From the NCBI GenBank assembly GCA_963765745.1, contig CAVXXM010000004.1, forward strand, positions 62,001-126,000: 64,000 nucleotides of DNA, given 5' to 3'. Origin of the DNA: JAHFPN01 sp963765745 (GTDB lineage Bacteria > Pseudomonadota > Alphaproteobacteria > Rhizobiales > Xanthobacteraceae). Both the position numbers and the translations under genes were made by a program. Below the pieces are notes generated by a model, which had not been told where the DNA came from, did not search any database, and saw only the letters and a list, made by a program, of their open reading frames with translations. Below, one piece after another: positions 55,777-64,000 of the stretch. The stretch's first letter is position 1, and each line of letters begins with the position of its first letter.

Positions 55777-56253
55777 ATGAATGAAGTGAAATATTTTGCG
55801 AAATTGAAAGTATTCTCAAGCAAGTTCTTTGAAGCAGCCTCAAATCGCCCGAGGAAACCGAGGGCCGGCGTGACCCGCGTACTTTGTATTGATGACGACC
55901 GCCTATTGCGCAAGATTGCGAAATCCGCATTCGAGCGCGATACGGAGTTTTCTTTGACTACGGCGGATAGCGCAGCCATGGCGCTAAGCCTCGTTCGTGC
56001 CATGGCGTTCGACCTTATCCTGTTGGATGTCGTAATGCCGGAGATGGACGGTCCGGCCCTGCTGCAGGCGCTTCGCAACGAGCCGCGTGCGCGCGCCATT
56101 CCGGTTGCGTTTCTCACCGCTCAAACGCAAGCGCGGGATGTAACGCACTTGCTCGAGCTCGGCGCCATTGGCGTCCTGAAAAAGCCCTTTAACCCGGCGA
56201 CGTTCGCCGACGAGGTGCGCGCGCTACTGGCGAAAATCCCGGTGCCAGCGTGA
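55777..56253 (+). CDS. Single-domain response regulator
   Basis: 158 residues from ATG 55777, or about 127 from GTG 55869, which is closer to the normal receiver size and has AGGAAACCGAGGG upstream. Receiver residues complete: acidic IDDDR, phospho-acceptor Asp84 in LLDVVMPEMDG, Thr in FLTAQ and Lys in VLKKPF. No output domain. Its stop overlaps the start of an Hpt gene, so the two form a phosphorelay pair. No histidine kinase is nearby. Confidence 0.88.
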   Translation: MNEVKYFAKLKVFSSKFFEAASNRPRKPRAGVTRVLCIDDDRLLRKIAKSAFERDTEFSLTTADSAAMALSLVRAMAFDLILLDVVMPEMDGPALLQALRNEPRARAIPVAFLTAQTQARDVTHLLELGAIGVLKKPFNPATFADEVRALLAKIPVPA

Positions 56254-56552
56254 TCCCCGATCCAGATCTTGAGGAAATAATGCGGCAGTTCCTCGGTCGC
56301 ACGAAGGCCGATGGCGAGCGGCTGCGTCTACTCGTGCGCCAAACGGCTAACCCGATCGAGGCAATGGCTGAGATCCGTCAACTGGTGCATCGCCTCGCGG
56401 GAACCGCGGGCACTTTCGGCTTTTCGCGCTTGAGCGAAACCGCGCACGTCGTGGATGAGCTTTTCGCCGGCGGCGCGCCCGACCCGGTGCTGTTACAGGA
56501 CCGGCTGTCCGCCGTTCTCGCCGAGATCTCGGAGGCAAATCAGCAGCGTTAG
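56250..56552 (+). CDS. Hpt phosphotransfer domain protein
   Basis: 100 residues from GTG 56250. Four-helix Hpt bundle with the phospho-His47 in QLVHRLAGTAGTFGF, the canonical HxLKGxxxxxG pattern. Receives a phosphoryl group from a receiver and passes it on; the adjacent receiver or the one at 60.2 kb are natural partners. Convergent with the GT2 gene, overlapping it by four bases. Confidence 0.85.
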   Translation: MIPDPDLEEIMRQFLGRTKADGERLRLLVRQTANPIEAMAEIRQLVHRLAGTAGTFGFSRLSETAHVVDELFAGGAPDPVLLQDRLSAVLAEISEANQQR

Positions 56553-57967
56553 GATTTTTTGAATCCTTTGCGTGTCATCTGACCCCAGCTGCCCTTGCCG
56601 GTGAAATACTGCCAATAGCCCCTGACGCGCCAGAAATTATTGAGCTGCCGGTAGCCGAAGTTCTCCAGAATCGCAGCCAACGTCAACACGAAAAGATCGC
56701 GTGCGCGCGGAAAGCGCCGCAGCTCTAGCTCCTCCAGCACCAGCGACCCCACGCTGATCGCCACCCCGAATGCGAAAATGACGGCGGTCAATGCCAAAAA
56801 GTATTCGATCGACAATAGGTCAAGCAGCCACAGTAAGGGTATCAAAAAGTAGCCGGCGACTTCGGCGAACGGTCCGATTACATCAACAATTAGCGTGTTC
56901 GTTACTCCCATGGCGCCGATGCGGCCATAGCGGGGTTTCAGCATCATGTCCCAATACTTTGCAAAGGTCTCGAGTCCACCGCGCTGCCAGCGCGAACGCT
57001 GCTGGCCGAGAGTGCGCAGATCCTCCGGCGCTTCGGTCCAGCACACCGGTTCTGGCAGGAATTCAATGCGATAATCCCTGCGGCGATCGAGCATGTACCG
57101 GTGAATCTTCATGACCAGCTCGAAATCCTCGCCGACGGTATCGGTGCTGAAACCGCCCACCTCGACCACGATCTGGCGGCGAAACAGCCCGAACGCCCCG
57201 GATATGATGAACAGCATATTCATTTCGCTCCAGGCGAGGCGCGCCATCAGAAAGGCGCGCAAATATTCGACCGTTTGGAACAAGGCGAGCCATGATTTAG
57301 GCAGACCGACCTCGACGATACGGCCCTTGTGGACCCGGCAGCCATTCGCGATCCGGATTGTCGCGCCCACTGCCACGGTTCGCTCCGGATTATCGACGAA
57401 CGGCCGGACCGCACGCAAAAGCGCGTCCTCGTCGAGCAGCGAGTCTGCGTCCATCTGACAAATGATCGGCGCCCGCGCGAAATTGACGGCGGCATTCAAT
57501 GCGTCAGCCCGCCCTCCATTTACCTTGTCAACCACAAGGAGGCGGGGGTCTTGCGCAGCCACGAAGAGACCGCGCACCGGCTTGTTCGGTACATGCTGCT
57601 CGAATACCCGTGCCGCTGGCTGTAATGAAAAAGCCTCGGTGAGCACCGCCAGCGTGTTGTCGCGCGACCCATCATTGACGACGATCACCTCAATGCTCGG
57701 GTAGCGAAGGCTGAGCAGCGAATGCACGGATTCGACGATGGTCTTTTCTTCGTTGTATGCGGGCACGAGCAACGCAATCGGAGGCATGACGTCGGCATAC
57801 TTGTGCCAAAGCGCACCAAGATGCCCGGCCGGCGCCCGCCGCAGCAAGGTGGTCCAGGCAAGGCCGAGCTGGATGAGCTGGATGAGATTTTGCAGAAAGC
57901 CGGTGAAGATGACGATGAAGGTAACGACCAAGGCGATATTTGCGACGATGGTCTGAGCGGGCGTCAT
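56549..57967 (-). CDS. Processive GT2 glycosyltransferase, exopolysaccharide synthase-like
   Basis: 472 residues from ATG 57967. One or two N-terminal helices, then the GT2 catalytic domain: VPAYNEEKTI, VNDGS (Asp99), the DxD-type QMDADSLLD (173-175), GEDFELVMKIH and QQRSRWQRGG, the Q/RxxRW motif of processive enzymes such as PgaC, HasA and cellulose synthases. Three or more C-terminal helices form the translocation part. No PilZ domain is attached. It polymerises a sugar from a nucleotide sugar and moves the chain across the inner membrane. Last gene of a four-gene operon with an outer-membrane TPR-barrel protein. Polymer identity unknown. Confidence 0.9.
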   Translation of the reverse strand: MTPAQTIVANIALVVTFIVIFTGFLQNLIQLIQLGLAWTTLLRRAPAGHLGALWHKYADVMPPIALLVPAYNEEKTIVESVHSLLSLRYPSIEVIVVNDGSRDNTLAVLTEAFSLQPAARVFEQHVPNKPVRGLFVAAQDPRLLVVDKVNGGRADALNAAVNFARAPIICQMDADSLLDEDALLRAVRPFVDNPERTVAVGATIRIANGCRVHKGRIVEVGLPKSWLALFQTVEYLRAFLMARLAWSEMNMLFIISGAFGLFRRQIVVEVGGFSTDTVGEDFELVMKIHRYMLDRRRDYRIEFLPEPVCWTEAPEDLRTLGQQRSRWQRGGLETFAKYWDMMLKPRYGRIGAMGVTNTLIVDVIGPFAEVAGYFLIPLLWLLDLLSIEYFLALTAVIFAFGVAISVGSLVLEELELRRFPRARDLFVLTLAAILENFGYRQLNNFWRVRGYWQYFTGKGSWGQMTRKGFKKS

Positions 57968-59010
57968 AGGATGCCCTGCTCTGCCAGCATCATCGCGGCC
58001 GTGCGCCGTGCCAGGTCCGGTCCGCTCGATGCGGCTTTCTGCAAAGCTTGGCGGCCGCTTTCGCCCAAGGCGGCAAGCGTCTCGGCCGCCCGGAACCGCA
58101 CCCACCAAGCCTCGTCATCCAAGAGTTTGGCGATACCGGGCACAAGATCTACCAACTGTATGCGCCGCGCCGCATCAATGGCCCGCACGCGCACCTGCCA
58201 ATCCTCGTCCCGAAGTCCCGCAGCAATGACCTCGGCTGCAGCGGGGTGGCCGAGCGCCCCTAAGGCACGAAGCACGGACGCACGGACATTTCGTTCGGGA
58301 TCCCCGGCCATGGCGGCAATTGGGTCGGCAAGCTCTGCCCGGCCCGAAATGCCTAATGCATCGATCGCGGCGGGGCGCAACGAGGGATGGCCCATTCGGC
58401 TCTCGGCGACGGCAAGTACGTCATGAGGGCGCTTGATCACGATCAACTCGAATAGACGGCGCAGCAATAGTGAATGCTCCTGCGTTCCGGCCTGTAATCG
58501 GCTAAGCAGGATTTCAGTCGGCGGCGCATGATCGCGTTCGGCGAGCCCGAGTGCCGCCGTCAGCCTTACGTCGTCGTCTGTATCCTTCAAGGCTTCTTGT
58601 AACGCCGCAATAGCGCCGGGTTCGTCAAACAACCCCAGCAACTCGGCGGCAGCTCGACGTTTGTGGCGCGACCACGTTTTGAGCTGCGAGATCAGCCAAA
58701 CATCGAGGTTGGCTTCCCTGGCAACGGCGAAAAGCCGTTCACGGCTCGCGCCGCGAATGATCGCGGACAGCTCAGCCAACAAGTCGGCCGCTTGCCGCCG
58801 ATGCCGCCGCAACTTGTCGATCAATTCAGGTGGCGTGCGGGCGGCCTCGATAGCCGCGAGTAACTCCAGCAACAACTCGCCGCGCCGACGGCTGCGGTGC
58901 GCGTCCTTCGCCATGCGAATGAGTCGCGCCACGATCACTATCAATGCCCCTACGATCGCGGCTCCCGCCAGCGACACGGCGAGGTACCAGATGGCCATCA
59001 AGAGTTTCAT
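57964..59010 (-). CDS. HEAT-repeat protein with N-terminal membrane anchor
   Basis: 348 residues. One N-terminal helix (LAVSLAGAAIVGALIVIVARL), a helical linker, then at least six HEAT repeats from about 120: LLGLFDEPGAIAALQEALKDTDDDVRLTAAL, HPSLRPAAIDALG, DPERNVRASVLRALGALG, DEDWQVRVRAIDAA, DEAWWVRFRAAETLAALG. The repeats face the cytosol or periplasm according to orientation (positive RMAKDAHRSRRR after the helix suggests cytosol). Probably a scaffold for the GT2 enzyme; the genes overlap by four bases. Confidence 0.82.
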   Translation of the reverse strand: MKLLMAIWYLAVSLAGAAIVGALIVIVARLIRMAKDAHRSRRRGELLLELLAAIEAARTPPELIDKLRRHRRQAADLLAELSAIIRGASRERLFAVAREANLDVWLISQLKTWSRHKRRAAAELLGLFDEPGAIAALQEALKDTDDDVRLTAALGLAERDHAPPTEILLSRLQAGTQEHSLLLRRLFELIVIKRPHDVLAVAESRMGHPSLRPAAIDALGISGRAELADPIAAMAGDPERNVRASVLRALGALGHPAAAEVIAAGLRDEDWQVRVRAIDAARRIQLVDLVPGIAKLLDDEAWWVRFRAAETLAALGESGRQALQKAASSGPDLARRTAAMMLAEQGIL

Positions 59011-59013
59011 TGC

Positions 59014-60240
59014 TCAGAACTTGCGGCTCGCGCCGATCGAGATGGACGTGCGGTCAAATACATTTGGCCGGCGCTCAAAGGCAGCTGAAAACCGAAGTGT
59101 GGTCGCGGAATCGACTTCATAGATCACACCACCGAAAATGGTCTTTGTTTCGACTGTGCGGCCTTCGGAAGACTCAGGCGCGTCGGCGTAACCGAAAAAA
59201 ATGCGAAGATCATCACGCAGAATCAGGTCGCCGCGGACAAGATACCCTTGCAGGTACATTCCGGTCTCGGCGACAGTGTTGATCCATTTGGCGGTCAGCC
59301 AGAAGCGGCCATCGAAGAAGTATTGTTCGATCCCGGGAGTGACATTGCGTACCGGGCCGACCACATACTCCGAATACTTGGCATCAAGCATGAGTACCGT
59401 CGCCGCGATCACTCCTTTCTGCTGATAGAGGCGGTACGCGAGGCCGCCGCCGACGCTAACTTTCGGCAGGAAGTCGGCATCGGGAGTCCCGCCGAAGTGA
59501 ACGTAGCCAGAAACACCAGGCGCGAAGCGATGATCTACACGCCCTACGAAGTAGGCATCGAACAGCCCATTACGGCGTGCGGTTTCCACCGCACCAGACA
59601 AGGCGGTTCCCGGAAACGCTGAGTAACTAACGCGACCGCTGGCTTCGAGCCAATCCTCGCGTCCGCCCGTAAGGCGGCTCCAGCCTCCATCCGCATCCAC
59701 GCGCCACCGATAGTGTTGAATAGCCGCTGCAACCGCCAGCTCGGCCGGGTCGCGGTGGACAGCCCTTTCTTGCTGGCTCTTGGCGCGCTGCGCCTCCAAC
59801 CGGCGGACTTCCGCCGCGCCGATGATCGCACGATCAATCTGGCTCGTCAGCTCGAGTGCGTCCTTGTAGTCTGGCTGCACCGCCAACACCTTCTGCACGC
59901 CGGTTCGTGCCTCGACTAAACGGCCGCGAAAAAGCGCAACCCGAGCCAATCCAAGCTTGGCATCCCAGTAGTCAGGCGCCAGTTCAATCGCACGGCGAAA
60001 TGCCCGTTCGGCTTCGTCGAAGTGTTTGAGCGAAGTCAGCGCCAGCCCGAGTCCCACCTGGATGTCCGCATCATCGGGGCGCAAACGCGCGGCCTCACGA
60101 AAGCGCTCGGCGGACTGTTCAAAATTCCCGGCCCGCCGCGCCTCCGTGCCAAGCCTGGAAAGCTCGCCGGCATCCTGGGCGCTGGCATTGGAGCACCCTA
60201 TCGATAAGGCAGCCAGGACAATAGCGATCCTGAAACGCAT
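59014..60240 (-). CDS. YaiO-family outer-membrane protein with TPR domain
   Basis: 408 residues. Signal peptide to about 21 (SNASA-QD); it contains a Cys at 16 (GCSN), but the lipobox is poor. Three TPRs at about 25-135 (AGNFEQSAERFREAARLRPDD, KHFDEAERAFRRAIELAPD, GRLVEARTGVQKVLAVQPD), then from about 180 an alternating amphipathic strand region ending in the aromatic ISIGASRKF, a beta-barrel sorting signal. YaiO of E. coli lies next to a GT2 gene; TPR plus barrel is also the plan of PgaA, BcsC and AlgK/AlgE export proteins. Probably the exit channel for the polymer made by the GT2 enzyme. Starts on the last base of the preceding receiver gene. Confidence 0.82.
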   Translation of the reverse strand: MRFRIAIVLAALSIGCSNASAQDAGELSRLGTEARRAGNFEQSAERFREAARLRPDDADIQVGLGLALTSLKHFDEAERAFRRAIELAPDYWDAKLGLARVALFRGRLVEARTGVQKVLAVQPDYKDALELTSQIDRAIIGAAEVRRLEAQRAKSQQERAVHRDPAELAVAAAIQHYRWRVDADGGWSRLTGGREDWLEASGRVSYSAFPGTALSGAVETARRNGLFDAYFVGRVDHRFAPGVSGYVHFGGTPDADFLPKVSVGGGLAYRLYQQKGVIAATVLMLDAKYSEYVVGPVRNVTPGIEQYFFDGRFWLTAKWINTVAETGMYLQGYLVRGDLILRDDLRIFFGYADAPESSEGRTVETKTIFGGVIYEVDSATTLRFSAAFERRPNVFDRTSISIGASRKF

Positions 60241-60626
60241 TACGATCGCGCCAGCTGCGGCCTGCCGATGAGCCGAGCGATACGTGCGACAAGCTCATCG
60301 GGGCTGAACGGCTTGGCGAGATAGTCGCCGCGTTGAAGCGCCTCGATGACGTCGTGTTCTCCACGGCGAGCCGTCAATACGATCACCGGCACCGACGCCA
60401 GCGCGGAATCCGCTTGCAGCTCGTTCAGCACCTGCCGGCCGTCCAGCGTCGGCATCATCATGTCGAGCACGATGATGTCCGGCTTTTCAGCTCGCGCTTG
60501 CGACAAGCCAATTGCACCGTCCGCTGCGGTGATCACGCGATAGCCACATCCGGTTAATTTGTGCGTGACCACTGCGAGAAGCACCGGATCGTCGTCGACG
60601 ACCAGGACCGTGGTATTCGAATTCAT
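60240..60626 (-). CDS. Single-domain response regulator, first gene of EPS-like operon
   Basis: 128 residues. Receiver fold with DDD (11-13), phospho-acceptor Asp55 in IVLDMMMPTLDG, Thr85, and Lys105 in YLAKPF. Output domain absent; related receivers regulate by protein contact. TAATG overlap with yaiO-like gene indicates coupled translation. It likely takes phosphate from an unlinked kinase or the nearby Hpt protein and gates polymer synthesis. Confidence 0.88.
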   Translation of the reverse strand: MNSNTTVLVVDDDPVLLAVVTHKLTGCGYRVITAADGAIGLSQARAEKPDIIVLDMMMPTLDGRQVLNELQADSALASVPVIVLTARRGEHDVIEALQRGDYLAKPFSPDELVARIARLIGRPQLARS

Positions 60627-61197
60627 GATTTAGCCTCACCCCCGACGCGTACAATTTTGCATGACGATGATGCTCCGAGCCCTGTCGGCTGTGAACCCCA
60701 CGGGCGAGATAGCTGTGAATTCAAAAATCAAGACAAAAAGTAGCGCTGGTCGAGGGCGTGCCGTCGGCAAATAGCGGGTCAAGGCACAGTAATCGTTCAA
60801 CAATGCTCCTGCGTCGCCCTTCATTTCCGGTCGTACCTACTCGGTCGGCTGCGCCCGACGCGCGCGCTCAAGAAAGATCAAGCTGAGCGTCCGGAACGAA
60901 CGCGTTCGATAGCGGACCGCGGGTGTCCCCATCGTCGAAATTTCCCGATCCGAAAATTACGTGTAGGAAACAAGTATCGCAACTTGACATTGTGCCGTTG
61001 CGCTTAAGGCTCTCTGGGCAATCAGTAATTCGATACCGGTACGTGACATTGCGTTGCAGAAAGCGCCCTAGGCGCCCCCCGCAGAATGCGCTGCAAATAG
61101 CTCGTTACTTCGACGGTTACGCATTTCCACTGAACGAAATGTTCATCCTATCTCGCGAGACTGGCTGCGGCGCCATACGTCCGACCCCTGGTTTTGC
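60627..61197. other. 571-bp region between divergent receiver and GGDEF-EAL genes
   Basis: Short open frames on both strands have no ribosome sites or recognisable products. Promoters for both flanking units must lie here, but I cannot place a convincing -35/-10 pair. Base composition is somewhat lower in GC than the flanks. Confidence 0.5.
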
Positions 61198-63513
61198 ATG
61201 CTCGCTTGGTCCCGGCTCACGCGTTCGCGGCACAATCCGGAAGTGCCGGCGGAAATCTATATTTCCGTCGTCGATTCGCTTTACGAGGATTCGCGGACGT
61301 TCTTCATCGGGGCGCTTGCTGTCTCGCTCGTGATCTTTATGACCGCGTGGAAGACGGAAGAGCCGCTACTCTACCTATGTACAGTTGCTTTCACGCTTAT
61401 CGCCTTTGCGCGCGCGATCGGCATCCGCGCGTACCTTCGCGAACGCCCGAACGTGAAAACCGCCGAGTCAGCGGCTACGTGGGAGTATCGTTACGTCTTC
61501 GGCACGTCGGCACACGTCGCACTGCTCGGCTTGTGGTGCATCATCGCATTCGCGAAGACCGATGATCCATTCGTCCAGCTCGTCAGCATCGTCTCCACGA
61601 TTTCGTTTCTAATCGGCATCGCAGGCAGAAACTTCGGCAGCCGTCTGCTCGTCACGGTGCAAATCCTCTGCGCAGCGCCCCTCATTGCAATTGCGCTGCT
61701 GATTCCAAGCGACATCTACTATGCGCTGTATGCATTCATGCAGACGTTTTTTTTCCTTTCGTTGAAGTTCATCTCTGATCGTCTGCGAAAAACTCTAACG
61801 GATGCCGTGATCGCGACGCGCGATATCACGTTGCTTGCCGGCCGCTTCGACGCGGCGCTCAACAATATGCCGCTCGGCCTTTGTATGTTCGATGCCGAGA
61901 AGCGCTTGGTCGTTTCCAACCGCCGCTTCTCCGAACTTTTGCGCGTCTCGCCTGAGGTTGTCCGCCGCGGTGCCTCCGCCGGCGAGCTACTGCTCGAAGG
62001 TGTCCGGGTCGGAACCCTCTCGCGTTCTCGCGCCGATCGCCTTACGGCCGAGATTGAGAGCCGCGTCGCGGGCATCGAAGACGCGGGCCTCGAACTCGAG
62101 ACCGAGGACGGGCGCACCATGGCACTCACCTTCCAGCCGATGAAAGACGGCGGGTCGGTCATGCTCGTCGAGGACATTACCGAACGCCGCAGCTCGGAAG
62201 CGAAAATCAATCACCTGGCGCGCTACGACGCATTGACCGGATTGCCCAACCGGACCTTCTTCCACGATCAGATGGAGCTGGCACTCGCCAAGGTTCGCCG
62301 CAGCAAGGAATCCTGCGCGGTTCTCTTCATCGATCTCGATCAGTTCAAGCAGATCAACGACACCATGGGCCATCCGTTCGGAGACGAACTCTTGTGCGCC
62401 GTCGCCGAGCGCCTGCGAGGCATCGCGCGAGATTCCGACGTGGTGGCGCGCTTTGGCGGCGACGAATTCATTATTCTCCAGTCGCCGATCAGGCGTCCGG
62501 AGGAGGCAGCCTCGCTTGCCCGCCGTGTGGTCGAAGTGCTCAGCAAGACCTTCGACGTCGATAGCCATCAAGTCGTGATCGGCGCCAGCATCGGCATCGC
62601 CGTCGCACCCCAGGACGGCATCGATACCGACTTGCTGCTCAAGAACGCCGACATGGCGCTCTATCGCACGAAGTCCGAGGGTCGCGGCGCCTGGCGCTTC
62701 TTCGAGCGGGAAATGGACGTCAAGGCGCAAGCTCGCCGCAGTCTGGAGATCGATCTGCGGAATGCGCTCGCGACCGATGCGTTCAAGGTCTACTACCAGC
62801 CCTTGTTCAACCTGCGCACGAAGCGGATCTCGACCTGCGAGGCGCTGCTACGCTGGCCGCATCCCGAACGCGGCATGGTTTCGCCCGCGGAGTTCATTCC
62901 GATCGCCGAGGAGATGGGCCTGATCGTCGAGATCGGAAATCGCGTACTGCTCTGGGCTTGCACCGAATGCACCCAGTGGCCGGAAGCGGTCCGCGTCGCG
63001 GTCAACCTTTCCCCGATCCAGTTCCGGCGCGGCAGCGTCATCGACGCCATCCGCGCTGCGCTCGATGCGTCCGGGCTGTCGCCAAACCGGCTCGAGATCG
63101 AGATCACCGAGTCCGCGCTCGTTCAGGATGCTGAGGCGGCGCGCGCCGTTCTCCAGCAATTGCGCGACCTGGGTGTGCGCATTTCGCTCGATGACTTCGG
63201 CACCGGCTATTCGAGCTTGAGCTATTTGCACAGCTTCCCGTTGGACAAGGTCAAGATCGACCGCTCGTTCCTGCAGGGCATCGCAACCAGCGAGCGGTCG
63301 CTCACGCTCCTGCACGGGGTTGCGAGGCTGAGTGCCGAGCTCGGTATGTCGGTCACGATGGAAGGGATCGAGACCGAGGAGGAACTGGCGCTGGTCATGC
63401 ACGAGCCGAGCATCGACGAGGCGCAGGGCTTTCTGTTCAGCCCGGCGATTCCGGGCAGCACGATCCGCAAGCTCTTGTATTCGACGCACACTCGAATCGA
63501 GAAAGTGGCCTGA
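61198..63513 (+). CDS. Membrane GGDEF-EAL protein (c-di-GMP synthesis/degradation)
   Basis: 771 residues from ATG 61198 (no strong ribosome site; the frame is open further upstream without a start). About six N-terminal helices (residues 38-200) form a sensor-type membrane domain; a PAS-like domain (about 220-330; NNMPLGLCMFDAEKRLVVSN) follows. GGDEF is intact (RFGGDEF, 420-424), with an RDSD inhibitory I-site at 411-414; EAL is intact (CEALLRW, Glu548) with downstream NLSPIQF, EITESAL, DDFGTGYSSLSYL and KIDRSF. Both activities are possible. With the EPS-like operon divergent and a PilZ gene 8 kb away, a c-di-GMP-linked surface lifestyle is likely. Confidence 0.93.
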   Translation: MLAWSRLTRSRHNPEVPAEIYISVVDSLYEDSRTFFIGALAVSLVIFMTAWKTEEPLLYLCTVAFTLIAFARAIGIRAYLRERPNVKTAESAATWEYRYVFGTSAHVALLGLWCIIAFAKTDDPFVQLVSIVSTISFLIGIAGRNFGSRLLVTVQILCAAPLIAIALLIPSDIYYALYAFMQTFFFLSLKFISDRLRKTLTDAVIATRDITLLAGRFDAALNNMPLGLCMFDAEKRLVVSNRRFSELLRVSPEVVRRGASAGELLLEGVRVGTLSRSRADRLTAEIESRVAGIEDAGLELETEDGRTMALTFQPMKDGGSVMLVEDITERRSSEAKINHLARYDALTGLPNRTFFHDQMELALAKVRRSKESCAVLFIDLDQFKQINDTMGHPFGDELLCAVAERLRGIARDSDVVARFGGDEFIILQSPIRRPEEAASLARRVVEVLSKTFDVDSHQVVIGASIGIAVAPQDGIDTDLLLKNADMALYRTKSEGRGAWRFFEREMDVKAQARRSLEIDLRNALATDAFKVYYQPLFNLRTKRISTCEALLRWPHPERGMVSPAEFIPIAEEMGLIVEIGNRVLLWACTECTQWPEAVRVAVNLSPIQFRRGSVIDAIRAALDASGLSPNRLEIEITESALVQDAEAARAVLQQLRDLGVRISLDDFGTGYSSLSYLHSFPLDKVKIDRSFLQGIATSERSLTLLHGVARLSAELGMSVTMEGIETEEELALVMHEPSIDEAQGFLFSPAIPGSTIRKLLYSTHTRIEKVA

Positions 63514-63672
63514 TACCAGGCCGCATTGTGGCCGGTGATTTCTGCGGAGCTTGCACTCCAGGCGCTTTCTTAAAGATTTATCGATCGCTCAAACTGCCCG
63601 GATTCCCGCGCTCTCAACCGGTGCCCAACTTGGGCTAACGCCTTTATTCTTAAGGTTAATCCTTTACTTTCA

Positions 63673-63687
63673 TTAACGGTGCGCTAA
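63673..63687. promoter_or_regulatory. Near-consensus CtrA-like site upstream of FeeM-like gene
   Basis: TTAACGGTGCGCTAA is TTAA-N7-CTAA, one base off the CtrA pattern, in a TTAA-rich stretch (further TTAA at 63648 and 63655). It ends 43 bases before the acyltransferase start. Weak on its own. Confidence 0.25.
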
Positions 63688-63730
63688 CCTTCTTCTACCG
63701 GCGGCTGCATTCGCCGCGAGGAGGTTGCGT

Positions 63731-64000
63731 ATGAGCGCGCCTGCGCCTGCAAAGGCGGTTGGGCTTTCCGATTGGGTCACGCTGTTTCTGGAGCGCGTCG
63801 ACTATCGCCTGGCTAACTCTGCCGAAGATCGCGATGCGATCTACCGCCTGCGCTACGACGCGTATCTGCGGAAAGGCGCGATTCATCCCAATCTTAATCG
63901 CAGATTCATCGACGCGTACGATAGCCTGCCGAATGCTTGGACCTTCGGCGTTTATGTCGATGGCCAGCTCGCAAGCTCGTTTCGCATGCACGTGTCGAGC
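63731..64000 (+). CDS. FeeM-like N-acyltransferase, 5' part (runs off window)
   Basis: 90 codons from ATG 63731 (GAGGAGG upstream), open at the window end. YRLANSAEDRDAIYRLRYDAYLRKGAI, then FIDAYDSLPNAWTFGVYVDGQLASSFRMHVSS, match the N-acyl amino acid synthase FeeM / GNAT-like acyl-homoserine-lactone-synthase superfamily, which take acyl groups from acyl-ACP. In related bacteria such genes are linked to signalling or exosortase systems. Position right after a GGDEF-EAL gene suggests a link to surface regulation. Confidence 0.75.
   Translation, partial: MSAPAPAKAVGLSDWVTLFLERVDYRLANSAEDRDAIYRLRYDAYLRKGAIHPNLNRRFIDAYDSLPNAWTFGVYVDGQLASSFRMHVSS

Noticed and set aside
60636..60824. 62-codon minus-strand frame upstream of the EPS-like operon
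   Set aside because: No ribosome site, no conserved feature; more likely promoter region.

Overview
The window is GC-rich, densely coded DNA from an alphaproteobacterium, most likely a Hyphomicrobiales (Rhizobiales) member near Bradyrhizobiaceae/Xanthobacteraceae. The grounds are the gene neighbourhoods trxB-lsrB / lrp / greA-carB and carA / yqeY / dnaG-rpoD, a DnaG whose zinc-site cysteine is replaced (SPFN), DUF992 and FeeM-like genes, and REP-like palindromes of the GTCATTCCGGG type. No rRNA, CRISPR array or complete insertion sequence was seen.

Layout. 1-7.9 kb: isochorismatase-like protein lacking the catalytic Cys, two tandem GNAT genes, an operon of two small membrane proteins plus a secreted nuclease, a PQQ-type sugar dehydrogenase, a GST, a GT87 membrane protein and a methyltransferase. 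8-12.4 kb: aspartate aminotransferase, DUF992, an EF-G-like GTPase. 12.4-18.5 kb: a GntR regulator divergent from two core MetE-like proteins, a LigM/DesA-like tetrahydrofolate-dependent demethylase and a branched-chain-type binding protein; this looks like one C1/demethylation unit. 18.6-27.6 kb: chaA, msrP, lsrB-trxB, lrp, greA, carB. 27.7-37.4 kb: MORN protein, methyltransferases, hydrolase, carA, yqeY, a tautomerase, a Bug-type binding protein, GNAT, dnaG. 37.5-40 kb: rpoD with an unusual basic N-terminal tail. 40-43.7 kb: an AT-richer accessory block with two HEPN-like proteins around an SOS cassette (Y-family polymerase, zinc ribbon, SRAP protease) divergent from a perfect GAAC-N7-GAAC LexA-type box. 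44-52.5 kb: small secreted proteins, SDR, lytic transglycosylase, two MFS genes, DUF1993, amidohydrolase. 52.6-55.5 kb: a CAU-anticodon tRNA, a PilZ protein, a decayed copy of the tRNA 3' half and a large helical protein, the scar of an integrated element. 55.8-64 kb: receiver-Hpt pair, a tight operon of receiver / TPR-barrel (YaiO) / HEAT / GT2 that resembles a minimal exopolysaccharide synthase-secretion system, a GGDEF-EAL protein and the start of a FeeM-like N-acyltransferase.

At least nine genes, including essential dnaG, are broken by single-base indels that rejoin perfectly conserved reading frames. I read most of these as sequencing or assembly errors and give such genes as one span. 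The most interesting points are the EPS-like operon, the demethylation cluster, hairpins with C-rich anti-Shine-Dalgarno loops on the minus strand (20.85-20.95 kb and 12.36-12.40 kb), the RpoD tail and the HEPN/SOS island.
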